Source: Bryobacteraceae bacterium (GTDB lineage Bacteria; Acidobacteriota; Terriglobia; Bryobacterales; Bryobacteraceae). Taken from it: 64,000 nt of DNA. The notes under the pieces were generated by a model, which was given only the letters and a program-made list of their open reading frames with translations, was not told the DNA's origin and made no database searches. The position numbers were made by a program, and so were the translations under genes. Every line of letters begins with the position of its first letter. Position 1 is the stretch's first letter. Below are positions 26,001-33,850 of the stretch, one piece after another. The DNA lies in contig JAHCHE010000006.1 of the NCBI GenBank assembly GCA_026129905.1, positions 248,001 to 312,000 of the forward strand. Reading direction: 5' to 3'.

Positions 26001-26825
26001 TCCGGCCGGCCGGTACAATTTGTGCCGGAGTATCTCTTGTGGCGTGGTTCCGTGCGCGGGGGACCAACCGATGAGGGCCTCGAACAGCATGACGCCGGCC
26101 GCATACCAGTCGCTGGCTTCCGACAGCGGTCCTGCCGCGGCCTGTTCGGGCGCCATGTAACGGGGCGTGCCGCCCGGCGCTTCCACGGCGGCCCGATGTC
26201 TGTGTTCCAGGTCGATGGCCAATCCGAAATCGAGGATCACCACGCGCCCGGATGGAGTCACCATCACGTTGGATGGCTTCAGGTCCCGGTGCAGTTTGCC
26301 GGCGGCGTGGATCGCGCGGATTCCGGAAACCAATTGAGAAAAAGCATCGCGCAATTTGGCGATATCGCAACGCGGAGCGTGCAGGCGCGCCAGCGCGGGA
26401 CGTATGTCCGTCGGCTGGGAATCGAGGAGCGGATCGGCCGGGCCGCTTTCCGGGAGCCGGTTGCTTGAAAGCGTTGGCGTATCGCGCCAGGCCTCGGCGC
26501 TTTCATCGGGACGCGGACGAGCTACATAGGAGAGGAAATCCTGCCCCTCCACCAGTTCCATCGTGAAAAACCAGTCGCTACCACTGCCAATCAGTTCATA
26601 GAGGCTCACCAGGTTCGGATGCGTGATGCCCGCCAGGACGCGGAACTCGCTTTTGAAGCGGTGCAGCCCTTCCGGATTGAGTACCTGCAAGGTCTTCAGC
26701 GCTAGCCGCGCGTCCCGGAGGTTGTCGTGGACCTCGTAGACAACGCCCATGCCGCCCGCGCCCAGACGCCGAATGACGCGGAAACGCTGACTGCCCTGGA
26801 AATCGATTGCCGGTTTGGTCGCCAT
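23037..26825 (-). CDS. Ser/Thr protein kinase - AAA ATPase - TPR signalling protein
   Basis: A 1262-aa multidomain protein. Kinase domain (about residues 14-300): glycine loop LGAGGMGVVYEV, ALKTL lysine, HRDLKPSNVMV, DFGLA and MAPEQ are all intact, with an insertion of about 45 residues before the HRD helix region. Then an AAA_16-type ATPase with Walker A GKSGMGKS near residue 361 and Walker B VIAIDDLHWGD. The last ~550 residues are TPR-like helical repeats. No transmembrane segment. Such Hanks-kinase/ATPase fusions are common in Acidobacteria and Myxobacteria and probably act as large regulatory switches. It is coupled by a 4-nt overlap to the decarboxylase-like gene, its probable partner or target. 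Confidence 0.93.
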   Translation of the reverse strand: MATKPAIDFQGSQRFRVIRRLGAGGMGVVYEVHDNLRDARLALKTLQVLNPEGLHRFKSEFRVLAGITHPNLVSLYELIGSGSDWFFTMELVEGQDFLSYVARPRPDESAEAWRDTPTLSSNRLPESGPADPLLDSQPTDIRPALARLHAPRCDIAKLRDAFSQLVSGIRAIHAAGKLHRDLKPSNVMVTPSGRVVILDFGLAIDLEHRHRAAVEAPGGTPRYMAPEQAAAGPLSEASDWYAAGVMLFEALIGWSPAHGTTPQEILRHKLYRPAGRPSDYCEGVPEDLNLLCGEMLKSDPERRPGGEEIALRLDARRGGRRSGGSTSATAALVGREAPLAAMREAFAYAAEHGAAAVYIQGKSGMGKSALLDRFLRECALLSEVVALSGRCYEQESVPFKALDALMDSLGTYLRRLSPAEIGELLPRNVNVLAQMFPTLLRVPAIASAPRGRAATKDAIEYRQVASTALREMMGRIADRRRLVIAIDDLHWGDLDSSTLIAELLSPPDPPPLLLLAAWRGEEGESNPGLAPLRKDNPAVRRFVVTLEALSAQDVVAVARGLGGGPGAIPLERARKIAEDSGGNPYFIHEFLTSESDWSEGLASVDDLLWSRATRLDAASRRLLEVVSVSGRPIELRLAFQAAQLQEDSYPIYAALRNARLVRRAGVTEPEQVETYHDRIRETVAQRLRPDELRGHHHHLAAALRSMPGADPEQLAFHLEGAGDTADAADYYAQAAHRAAGALAFDHAALLYRRSLALSGADGDRRRELLTKLAEALANSGRSHDAACHYKDAADLAAGATRRDLEQRAAYYYCISGHLDEGKDALREVLRQFGIGMPSSSGRAVASYLAARTRLWVRGMKYREQTPERLPPRVRERLDAVWAAAVGLGNADVVSGLGFSTRGVALSLDAGDPARIARALLWEASLSAVDDVKRARKLIDVAERVMKRCGNLYLTGMLYLARAIYTMNLIRWRDAMALFDQAEQCWREHPAGVDWELATTRHFSFWALAHSGEFSELGKRARAARREAEDRGNLYMIANIGSWSEPLALLAEDRPEQANQVREQAMAQWTRKYYLVQHNVATLSEIECLLYVGQGEAAQRACQKQAADSRAHGLHRLDMNRVYNLGLSLNSAVVRLSEPGDGEPRIREAESILRRLDKESLPWAPAMAAGGRAAIALNRGERAGAMRFLETCIAKYNELGMYGCSSTARRHLGRIAGGEGGQQLFDEGDRWLSEHGVAEADRFSGRCLPMPFPDATIGAPNPR

Positions 26826-26931
26826 GAAAGCCGCCTCTGGGCCGCGCCGCCGCCCGGGTCTGGCGACGGAATAGGATTTGGACCAATCTTAGCAGCAAAC
26901 CCGGCAGCGGCAGTTCGTAGCCGCCCGTGGC

Positions 26932-26972
26932 GCAAACACTCGTGTTTGCCGCGTCGCCACTCACGGCGACGC
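26932..26972. repeat. Two tandem perfect hairpins (REP-like/terminator)
   Basis: GCAAACAC-TC-GTGTTTGC (26932-26949) is followed directly by GCGTCGCC-ACTCAC-GGCGACGC (26951-26972); both stems are perfect 8-bp inverted repeats. They lie downstream of the CocE gene and upstream of the kinase gene. There is no U tract on either strand, so a REP-type dispersed element or a factor-assisted terminator are both possible. Confidence 0.5.
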
Positions 26973-27014
26973 CTGGCTGGTGAGAGTTTCGGCCTACCGC
27001 GCCGCCTCCCCGCG

Positions 27015-28790
27015 CTACCGCGGAACGTCCACCACCGGCAACAGAATGTGCGATGCCCTACTCGCGCCGTGAAAAATCGTCTGGCGCGCCACCCGCGGAC
27101 GCGTGCCCGTGGCCAGGTCCTCGCCGCTGTTCAGATTCCGGTCGAATTGCGGGAAATTGCTGCTCGTAATATCCACGCGAATGCGATGGCCGGGGAGAAA
27201 AACATTCGCCGTGCCGCGCAAATCGATCTCGAATTCGTACCCCTCGTTCGGCTTCAGCAGCTCCATTTGATCGAACCCCCGCCGGAATCGCGCCCGCAGG
27301 ATGCCTTCCGCGACGTTGATGGCGAACCCGTCCGGGTAGACGTCCACCAGCTTCACAAACCAGTCCGTATCCGGACCATCGGTGGCCGCGTGAAGCTTCA
27401 TCCGAACCGGACCTGCGATCGCCAGCGGTTCCCTCAGGTAATCGCTGGTGTAAACCAGCACGTCATTGCGAGCTTCCACCGTTCGCTGATCCACCGGACC
27501 GGACGACAGCGGGACTCCGCAGCAGTCGTGCGCCCCCACCGACGGAACCGGGTTATTGGGATCGTAAGTGAATTGATCGCTCGGCGCCCCGGAAGGCTGC
27601 GCCGGCCCGAGCCTGCCGTTCCCCCGCGCGCTGTTGGCCCTCCCGTCGCTCGACAGATAATACGGCGTGTACCGAGTCCCGGGCACGGGCCAGTCGTCAT
27701 AGTGGACCCACCGGTTCAGACCCATCAGGTAGATCTCCACCGGCGGCTCACGGTCGATTCCGGTCTCCATCCCCATCAGGTGATGGTCGAAGAACTGCAA
27801 CTCGCTCGCGAACGTGCTGCGCATCGCCTCCGCTCCGAAATCGACATCGCCGAATTTCCGGCTCGGACCGTGACCCCACGGGCCGACGATCATCCGCGCC
27901 CCGCGCCGCGACGCCTCGCTCCCGCCGTGATTGCGCATTCCTACGTACCCGTTCAACGTGCCGTTCAGCAGGAGGTCGAACCATCCTCCCAGCGTGTGCG
28001 TCGCCACGTTCACCTTGTCGAATTTGTCCTCGATGCTGACCGCCCGCCAGTAGTCGTCGTAACTCTGGTGCTTTACCCAATCCCTCCAGTGCGCTACCGG
28101 CTGTCCGGACGAGGCCTCGTCCAACGTCTCGAGCGGCAGCCCCCAGACGATGTTCTCGTATCGCAGTTCCGCCGGCGCGTACGCCTCCGTGTGCCAGTAC
28201 TGCGGGTACATGATCCGGAGCGGCATCCGCACCACGCCCCATCCGTAGGAAACCGCCAGCTTGAACGCCCCGCCATGGAAGAACGTGTTGTGGTACAGGC
28301 TGGTGGAGGCGAGCGCCGGATAGATCGCCACCAGGTGCGGCGGCGTCTGCGCGGCCGCCTGCCATTGCACGTTGCCCAGGTACGAGCCGCCCTCCATGCC
28401 GACCTTGCCGTTGGACCACGGCTGCCGCGCCGCCCATTCCACCGTGTCGTAACCGTCCTGCGCCTCGTTGCGAAACGGGTCCCAGGCCCCTTCGGATTCG
28501 TACCGGCCGCGTGTGTCCTGCGCCAACACCGCATAGCCGCGTTGCGCGAACTGGATCTTGGTTTCGTGGATGCCGTCGCGCTGCTTCCCGTAGGGCGTCC
28601 GGACAATCAACACGGGGAACTTCCCCTCTCTTACCGGCCGGTACAAGTCCGCGTAAAGCTTCACGCCGTCGCGCATGGGCACGGCGATGTTGCTTACGAT
28701 CCGGATCGGTTCGGAAACCGGCCGCTGGTATTCGGCGGCCGCGAGCGCCGCCGGCAGCGCCAACCACGCAAGCAATAACAGTCGGTTCAT
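27015..28790 (-). CDS. Exported CocE/NonD family hydrolase
   Basis: A 591-aa secreted serine hydrolase of the CocE/X-Pro dipeptidyl-peptidase S15 family, cleaving esters or acyl-peptide bonds. Signal peptide MNRLLLLAWLALPAALAAA. The alpha/beta-hydrolase core has the oxyanion region VLIVRTPYGK near residue 60 and the nucleophile elbow MEGGSYLGN near residue 135 (GxSYxG form). A WGHGP segment near residue 290 is a candidate for the catalytic-histidine region. The C-terminal ~230 residues form the jelly-roll domain (PSDQFTYDPNNPVPSVG; LPGHRIRVDITSSNFP). A TAAGAT -10 box ends 9 nt before the ATG with no Shine-Dalgarno. Two hairpins follow its 3' end at 26.93-26.97 kb. Confidence 0.92.
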   Translation of the reverse strand: MNRLLLLAWLALPAALAAAEYQRPVSEPIRIVSNIAVPMRDGVKLYADLYRPVREGKFPVLIVRTPYGKQRDGIHETKIQFAQRGYAVLAQDTRGRYESEGAWDPFRNEAQDGYDTVEWAARQPWSNGKVGMEGGSYLGNVQWQAAAQTPPHLVAIYPALASTSLYHNTFFHGGAFKLAVSYGWGVVRMPLRIMYPQYWHTEAYAPAELRYENIVWGLPLETLDEASSGQPVAHWRDWVKHQSYDDYWRAVSIEDKFDKVNVATHTLGGWFDLLLNGTLNGYVGMRNHGGSEASRRGARMIVGPWGHGPSRKFGDVDFGAEAMRSTFASELQFFDHHLMGMETGIDREPPVEIYLMGLNRWVHYDDWPVPGTRYTPYYLSSDGRANSARGNGRLGPAQPSGAPSDQFTYDPNNPVPSVGAHDCCGVPLSSGPVDQRTVEARNDVLVYTSDYLREPLAIAGPVRMKLHAATDGPDTDWFVKLVDVYPDGFAINVAEGILRARFRRGFDQMELLKPNEGYEFEIDLRGTANVFLPGHRIRVDITSSNFPQFDRNLNSGEDLATGTRPRVARQTIFHGASRASHILLPVVDVPR

Positions 28791-28850
28791 GGATTGAATA
28801 TCTTACACAATCCGCCCGCCGCGCGCCTCCAGCGAGTAAGCTATCCAATG

Positions 28851-29861
28851 ATGAAGGAGATTCTCGCCTTGACTTCGATCGGCCTCTCCGCCGCCTTGCT
28901 CGCCGCTCAACCGCCCACGGCTGAAATCGCCAATGACCAGCTCCATGTCAGGATCTACCTGCCCGACGCAAAGAACGGGTACTACCGGGGAACCCGCTTC
29001 GACTGGTCGGGCGTCGTCTACAGTCTCGTGTTCAACGGACACGACTACTACGGGCCTTGGTTCAACAAGACCGATCCCAACGTCCGCGATTTCATCTACG
29101 ACGGACCGGATATCGTCGCCGGCCCGTGCAGCGCCATCACCGGTCCGGTCGATGAGTTCCGTCCGGTCGGCTGGGACGACGCCGCGCCCGGCGCCGCGTT
29201 CGTCAAGATCGGCGTCGGCGCTCTCCGCAAGCCCGACGACGCCAAATACGACAACTACCGGCTGTACGAGATCGCCGACGGCGGCAAGTGGACGATCGAC
29301 AGAAAACGCGACTCCATCGCCTTTACGCAGGAACTTCCCGCCACGGCCTCCGGCTACGGGTACTCCTATCGCAAAACCATCCGGCTGGACAAGTCGGAAA
29401 TGGTCCTCGAACACGCCCTGAAAAACACCGGAAAACGTGCGATTCAAACCACCGTTTATAACCACAATTTTCTCGTCCTCGACCGCCAGCCGACCGGTCC
29501 TGACTTCACCATCGCCGTGCCGTTTCCCATCCGATCCTCGCGGCCTCCCGCCAAGGAATTGGCCGAAATCCGTGGAAACCGCATCGTTTACCTGAAAACG
29601 CTGACCGGACGCGACGTGGTGACGACGCCGGTGGAAGGCTTCGGCGACAGCGCCAAGGATCACGAAATCCGCATCGAGAACACAAAGCTCGGCGTAGGCA
29701 TGCTGATCCGCGCCGACCGCCCGCTGGTCCGGGAATCGCTATGGTCCATCCGGACGGTCATCGCGATGGAGCCTTTTATCGCCATCGACATCGCCCCGGG
29801 CGCCGAATTTACCTGGACGGCCAGCTACCATCACTACGCCGTCCCGTCCAAGCCAAGGTAG
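28851..29861 (+). CDS. Exported protein of unknown function, mutarotase-like fold
   Basis: A 336-aa secreted protein with signal peptide MKEILALTSIGLSAALLAA. The rest is beta-rich, with long alternating strands (YYRGTRFDWSGVVYSLVFNG; YGYSYRKTIRLDKSEMVLEHALKNTG; TVYNHNFLVLD), resembling the galactose-mutarotase-like supersandwich. In that case the conserved His/Asp-rich turn YNHNFLVLD could face a sugar, but I cannot show catalysis. ATG 28851 is favoured over 28848 by a TAAGCT -10 box 8 nt upstream. It is divergent from the CocE hydrolase with only 60 bp between starts. Confidence 0.65.
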   Translation: MKEILALTSIGLSAALLAAQPPTAEIANDQLHVRIYLPDAKNGYYRGTRFDWSGVVYSLVFNGHDYYGPWFNKTDPNVRDFIYDGPDIVAGPCSAITGPVDEFRPVGWDDAAPGAAFVKIGVGALRKPDDAKYDNYRLYEIADGGKWTIDRKRDSIAFTQELPATASGYGYSYRKTIRLDKSEMVLEHALKNTGKRAIQTTVYNHNFLVLDRQPTGPDFTIAVPFPIRSSRPPAKELAEIRGNRIVYLKTLTGRDVVTTPVEGFGDSAKDHEIRIENTKLGVGMLIRADRPLVRESLWSIRTVIAMEPFIAIDIAPGAEFTWTASYHHYAVPSKPR

Positions 29862-29870
29862 GCCGCCGCT

Positions 29871-29910
29871 TCTCCGCGTTTTCTCTGCGCTCTCCGCGTC
29901 TCAGCGGTGA
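29871..29910. repeat. Four degenerate 10-bp units (tctccgcgtt-type)
   Basis: Directly after the previous stop codon: tctccgcgtt, ttctctgcgc, tctccgcgtc, tcagcggtga. The 10-bp period is clear and there is no coding signal. The wording resembles a short repeat found between genes in many bacterial genomes; this is from memory and was not searched. Confidence 0.4.
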
Positions 29911-29924
29911 AGTTCTTCGGAGTG

Positions 29925-31607
29925 TCAGTCCGCCTTTTGCGGCCGCCCCCGGTTCGCCCCAGGCTCCGTGTACCGGTGCCGCCGCGCGCGCCACCGCGCC
30001 CCCCCGTACTCGCCGGGCGTAATGGTGCTCATATCGGAGACGACGCCCTCCATCGCATCGCCCTCGATGCGTCCCTCGAACTCATAGTTCACGTAGCTGC
30101 CTTCATACTTCTGCGAGCTGCGGAAGCGGATCTCTTTGCCTTCCACCGCGCCCCGCAGATCGCCGGCCAGAAACAGCCCGTGGTGCGTGCCCCGCAGCTC
30201 GTTGCCCCTCTGCTCCAGAAACAGCGTGTGTTCGGCAGCGGCGGCGAGGAAGTCCATCTGAATCGTCCACTGCCCGGCGACATTGGCCGCCGCGGCCGTT
30301 CGTGTTCGCTGCTCGGCGCGCGGCGGATTCGAAAGCAGCGCGTGGACGCGTTCCGCCACAACCCTCTCCTCGCCCGCCGACATCATCACGGGCAGAAGAA
30401 CAAACGAGCTTGGACCGTCTTCCCCTCGTCGCCCGGTCGCCCGTGACACCCGGATGCGCGGGTCGCCCTCGAATAGAAGCTTCTCCGCCTCCTTCCCGGT
30501 GATTCCCAGCTTGGCGCTATCCCACGCAATGCGCACCCTCGGGCACGGCTGCACCGGCGTGTCCGGCGTGAACACCTCCGCGGTTACTCCCGGGACTTCA
30601 CCCACGCGGGCGGCGATGTGCTCCACCCAGCCCTGCCACTGGTTCCACTCCGCCTGGTGGTCCCGCTTCACCCACATCTCCACCGCCGCCAGCATGCCCA
30701 TCATTTCTTCCTTGCCCACCTTCATCGGGCGGCCGAAGGCGTGGTGCGGCGCCGAATGGAGCCACGCGGCTTTCACCAGGTCCTTCCGGCCCAGCAGCAG
30801 GCCCGCGCACTGCGGCCCGCGCAACAGCTTCCCGCCGCTGTATGCCGCCAGAGCCGCACCCCGCTTCAGATAATCGTCCGAAAGGTGTTCCGCCGCGCAG
30901 TCCACCAGGATGGGCACGTTTCCCTTCTGCTTCGCCGCCTGCGCCACCACCTCCAGCGTCAGCTCCATGCTGGCGCCTTCAGGCGGATTCGCATTCCCGA
31001 AAAACATGTAGATCATCGCCGTCTGCGGCCCTAACGCGCCCTCGAGTTCCTCGGCGCTATCCACCTCCACCATCTTCACGCCCACCATCCGGATGGCGTG
31101 GTCGTACACATTCCGGCAGTATCGCGGCACGATCACTTCGTTCTTCATCCCGCTGAGGTCGGGCAGCCGCTGGAGTTTTTCCGGGTCGCCCCCGGCGATG
31201 CAGGCCGTCGTGGCGTGCGTCATCGCCGCCGCGCAGCCCGAAGTCACGATGCCCCATTCGGCCCCGGTCAGCGCCGCCAGCCGGTCCCCCACGGCTTCCG
31301 CCAGTTCGTCGAGATGGACATAGTGGCGTGACGCCTCGTCCATGGCTCGCTTGACTTCCGGCAGGGTCAGCGACCCGCCGATGATCGTGATCACCCCTTC
31401 GCAGTTAATCAACGGCCGGATCCCGATCGATCGATAGATCTCCGAGCCGGCGCTCGCCCGGTCTTCCAGCCCGGGAGCGGCCATCGCGGCGCCCCCGCCG
31501 CCCGCGAGCAGAGCGCTCGCTCGAACCAAGTCCCGCCGCGTCACCCGGGCCGCACTCTTGTTCCCGCCCGTGCCGGTCCGGGCGCCGTCTCTCTGTTCCG
31601 GATTCAT
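29925..31607 (-). CDS. Tat-exported PLP-dependent enzyme, SelA/DgaE-like, with C-terminal beta domain
   Basis: A 560-aa protein. The twin-arginine leader VTRRDLVRASALLAGG (about residues 22-37) predicts folded export. Residues about 55-430 resemble fold-type-I PLP enzymes of the L-seryl-tRNA(Sec) selenium transferase/D-glucosaminate-6-phosphate ammonia-lyase group: GAEWGIVTSGCAAAMTHAT, then DCAAEH and the likely PLP lysine in YSGGKLLRGPQCAG. Residues 455-550 form an extra beta-rich domain (GQWTIQMDF...GTHHGLF...). A cytoplasmic selenium role is unlikely given export and no selenocysteine genes nearby; an amino-sugar or amino-acid lyase is more plausible. A TATTAT -10 box lies 18 nt upstream; the leader lacks a good Shine-Dalgarno. 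Confidence 0.82.
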   Translation of the reverse strand: MNPEQRDGARTGTGGNKSAARVTRRDLVRASALLAGGGGAAMAAPGLEDRASAGSEIYRSIGIRPLINCEGVITIIGGSLTLPEVKRAMDEASRHYVHLDELAEAVGDRLAALTGAEWGIVTSGCAAAMTHATTACIAGGDPEKLQRLPDLSGMKNEVIVPRYCRNVYDHAIRMVGVKMVEVDSAEELEGALGPQTAMIYMFFGNANPPEGASMELTLEVVAQAAKQKGNVPILVDCAAEHLSDDYLKRGAALAAYSGGKLLRGPQCAGLLLGRKDLVKAAWLHSAPHHAFGRPMKVGKEEMMGMLAAVEMWVKRDHQAEWNQWQGWVEHIAARVGEVPGVTAEVFTPDTPVQPCPRVRIAWDSAKLGITGKEAEKLLFEGDPRIRVSRATGRRGEDGPSSFVLLPVMMSAGEERVVAERVHALLSNPPRAEQRTRTAAAANVAGQWTIQMDFLAAAAEHTLFLEQRGNELRGTHHGLFLAGDLRGAVEGKEIRFRSSQKYEGSYVNYEFEGRIEGDAMEGVVSDMSTITPGEYGGARWRARRHRYTEPGANRGRPQKAD

Positions 31608-31677
31608 CCCGCCACCCCGTCGGCGATAATATCATGCGGGTCCGGCCCCATTGCCGCCCGCTTCGAGGAGGTTTCCG

Positions 31678-32769
31678 TTGATCTGGTTCAACCTGCTGTT
31701 GTTGGCCGCCCTGGCCGCCGACTCGCCGCTCTACCCGATTCGTGAGGGCCGCCAGTTCGGCTTCATCGACCGCACCGGCAAAGTCGTCATCGCGCCCCGT
31801 TTCGACCGGGTCGCCGGCTTCCGGGAAGGTCTCGCCGCCGTCTGGGTCGGTTCTCAGGGCGGCTACATCAACCCCGCTGGAGAAACCGTCATCCAGCCGC
31901 AATACTCCACCCTCACCGACTTCGAGGAAGGCCGCGCGCTCGTCAGCAAGGACGGCAAGTACAGCGTCATCGACGCCAAGGGGAAGCTGGTGGCCGATAT
32001 CCCCTACCGCGTCCTCGGCGACTACAGCGCCGGACTGGCCGTGGTGCAGCGGGCCCGCGAGGGCGCCACCCCGTCGGCCTATGGCTACATCGACCGCAAC
32101 GGCAAGGTGGTCATCGAGCCGAAATTCATGCCGGCCGGCAAGTTCCCCGCCGACGGCAAAGGCCTGGCCGCCGTCGGCTTCGAACGGCAGTGGTGCTACA
32201 TCGACCGCGCCGGAAACATCGTTCTCCGCCTCCCGATGGAAGGTCGCGACCGCGCCGACGGCTTTCGGGACGGCCTGCTCCGTTGGAAAGAAGGCTTCTA
32301 CTGGGGCTACAGGGATCCGCGCGGCGAGTGGGCGATCAAGCCCCGGTTTGACGAGGCCCAGGATTTCGAGCGTGGCCGCGCCCGCGTGATGCTGGAAGGC
32401 AAGTGGATTCTCATCGACGCCCAAGGCAACCCGCTCGACGAGCCCAAAGGCCCCATCCCGATCGCCGAACCTTCCGAAGGCCTGACCCTGGCGGCCGAGG
32501 GCCCGCGCCTCGGCTATCTTGACGCCGGAGGCAAACCGGCCTTCCCGCTCCGCGTCTACGATGAGGCCCACGATTTCTCCTGCGGCCGCGCCCGCATCAA
32601 GCTCGATGGCCGTTTCGGCTATCTCGACAGCGCCGGCAACCTCGCCATCCCCAACCAGTACTATGGCGCCGCGGACTTCAAAGACTGTCTTGCTTCGGTG
32701 ATGACCCCCGACGGCTGGGCCTACATCGACCCCGCCGGCAAGACCGTCTGGAAATCGTCCGCGAAATAG
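31678..32769 (+). CDS. Exported WG-repeat protein
   Basis: A 363-aa protein built from about seven WG (KWG leptospira) repeats after signal peptide MIWFNLLLLAALAA. Repeats show the G(F/Y)ID-x-GK-V--P-F pattern: QFGFIDRTGKVVIAPRF, GYINPAGETVIQPQY, GYIDRNGKVVIEPKF, WGYRDPRGEWAIKPRF, RFGYLDSAGNLAIPNQY, WAYIDPAGKTVW. WG proteins are thought to be ligand- or surface-binding. I use TTG at 31678 because GAGGAGG stands 6-7 nt upstream; an upstream TTG at 31651 has none. A GATAAT box at 31625-31630 is the likely -10. A perfect hairpin follows the stop. Confidence 0.85.
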   Translation: MIWFNLLLLAALAADSPLYPIREGRQFGFIDRTGKVVIAPRFDRVAGFREGLAAVWVGSQGGYINPAGETVIQPQYSTLTDFEEGRALVSKDGKYSVIDAKGKLVADIPYRVLGDYSAGLAVVQRAREGATPSAYGYIDRNGKVVIEPKFMPAGKFPADGKGLAAVGFERQWCYIDRAGNIVLRLPMEGRDRADGFRDGLLRWKEGFYWGYRDPRGEWAIKPRFDEAQDFERGRARVMLEGKWILIDAQGNPLDEPKGPIPIAEPSEGLTLAAEGPRLGYLDAGGKPAFPLRVYDEAHDFSCGRARIKLDGRFGYLDSAGNLAIPNQYYGAADFKDCLASVMTPDGWAYIDPAGKTVWKSSAK

Positions 32770-32791
32770 ACGCCCCCCAGCTTCAATGGGG

Positions 32792-32811
32792 CCGCGATCA
32801 GTTGATCGCGG
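32792..32811. terminator. Hairpin after the WG-repeat gene
   Basis: CCGCGATC-AGTT-GATCGCGG, a perfect 8-bp stem with a 4-nt loop, 22 bp after the stop. No U tract. The remaining 32812-33035 contains no gene or RNA that I recognise. Confidence 0.5.
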
Positions 32812-33035
32812 AAATCGTCAGGGCGATAACCGATGCCGGGAAGGTCGGATCGTCCAGCTACGGTCACGGACCTGGTTTCCCGTGCTCCCAAGTCCGGAAA
32901 TCTCTCGATAAAGGGCGTCATGGACATCGTGATTTCTTTCCGGCACTCCGGTTAGAGAGCGCGATGAAGGCGATTGTACCGAATCACGAACCACTCCCCG
33001 CGGCCGTTGCGTGTACGAGCGGGCCGGCTGATGGC

Positions 33036-33845
33036 TTATGTGGTTGCGGGAGGGCGTTTTTCGGCGATGAAGATCATCTCGGGCGAGTCGTCGCCAAGCG
33101 GGGAGCGGTCGAAATCGCCGTAAAGATGCGTTAGCTGGAAGCCGGCGCGGGCAAGGAGGTGCTCGACCTCGAAGCGGTAGAAGTAGCGCATCGGGAAGCG
33201 CTGGGGAATGCGGCGCTCGGAGAGGCCGGGCGCGGAGATATAGTAGGCGATCTCGATCTCATTGACCTGCTCGGCCGGGCGTTTCGAGAGGATGCGCCAG
33301 GAGCGGCGGAGCGAGCGCCCGCCGGGGAGAGGGGTTTCGGGCGTATCCTCGGTTTCTCCGGCGGCGATGGGGCCAGTCAGTTTCGAGGGATCCGGATGGA
33401 AGACGTCGAAGGCAAGTAGGCCGCCGGGGGCGAGATGCGCGGCGACGCGGTCGAGAAAGCGCAGTTGGTCGGGCACGGCGACCAGGTGCTGGAGCGGGCG
33501 GAACGGCGCGATGATCAAGGCGAACCGGCGCCCGAGGTCGAACCGGGTCATGTCGGCGCGATGGAGGGCGACGCGGGGGCGGACTACGGGCGGAAGATTC
33601 TCGACGGCGGCGCGGCAGCGGGCGAGCATGCGAGCCGAAATGTCAAGGCCGGCAATCACGCAACCTTCGAGCGCCGCCGGGATGAGAATTCGACCCGTGC
33701 CGCAGCCGACTTCGAGGATGTCGCCGGGGGCATTGCGGCACAGGTCAATGTAGAATTCAACGTCCTGCCGCTGGTTGTACAGCGGGAGGGCATCGTAGAG
33801 CTCGGCGAGCTCGGGCTGGTCGTCGTATCCGCCGTAGGGGCCCAT
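33036..33845 (-). CDS. Class I SAM-dependent methyltransferase
   Basis: A 269-aa soluble methyltransferase. The SAM-binding motif I is DILEVGCGTGRILIPA near residue 57, motif II GLDISARMLARCR near residue 79, and post-motif PFRPLQHLVAV near 120. The C-terminal part carries FYRFEVEHLLARAGF, typical of small-molecule methyltransferases with a final beta hairpin. The gene starts 5 bp after the MATE exporter stop, so the two form one transcript. A role modifying a compound that the exporter handles is an inference; the substrate is unknown. Confidence 0.88.
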   Translation of the reverse strand: MGPYGGYDDQPELAELYDALPLYNQRQDVEFYIDLCRNAPGDILEVGCGTGRILIPAALEGCVIAGLDISARMLARCRAAVENLPPVVRPRVALHRADMTRFDLGRRFALIIAPFRPLQHLVAVPDQLRFLDRVAAHLAPGGLLAFDVFHPDPSKLTGPIAAGETEDTPETPLPGGRSLRRSWRILSKRPAEQVNEIEIAYYISAPGLSERRIPQRFPMRYFYRFEVEHLLARAGFQLTHLYGDFDRSPLGDDSPEMIFIAEKRPPATT

Positions 33846-33850
33846 GCCGT

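Noticed and set aside
32770-33036. Replication origin at the composition switch
   Set aside because: No DnaA-box cluster, AT-rich unwinding region or origin-linked gene was found; only the skew sign supports it, so it is reported as a finding rather than as a feature.
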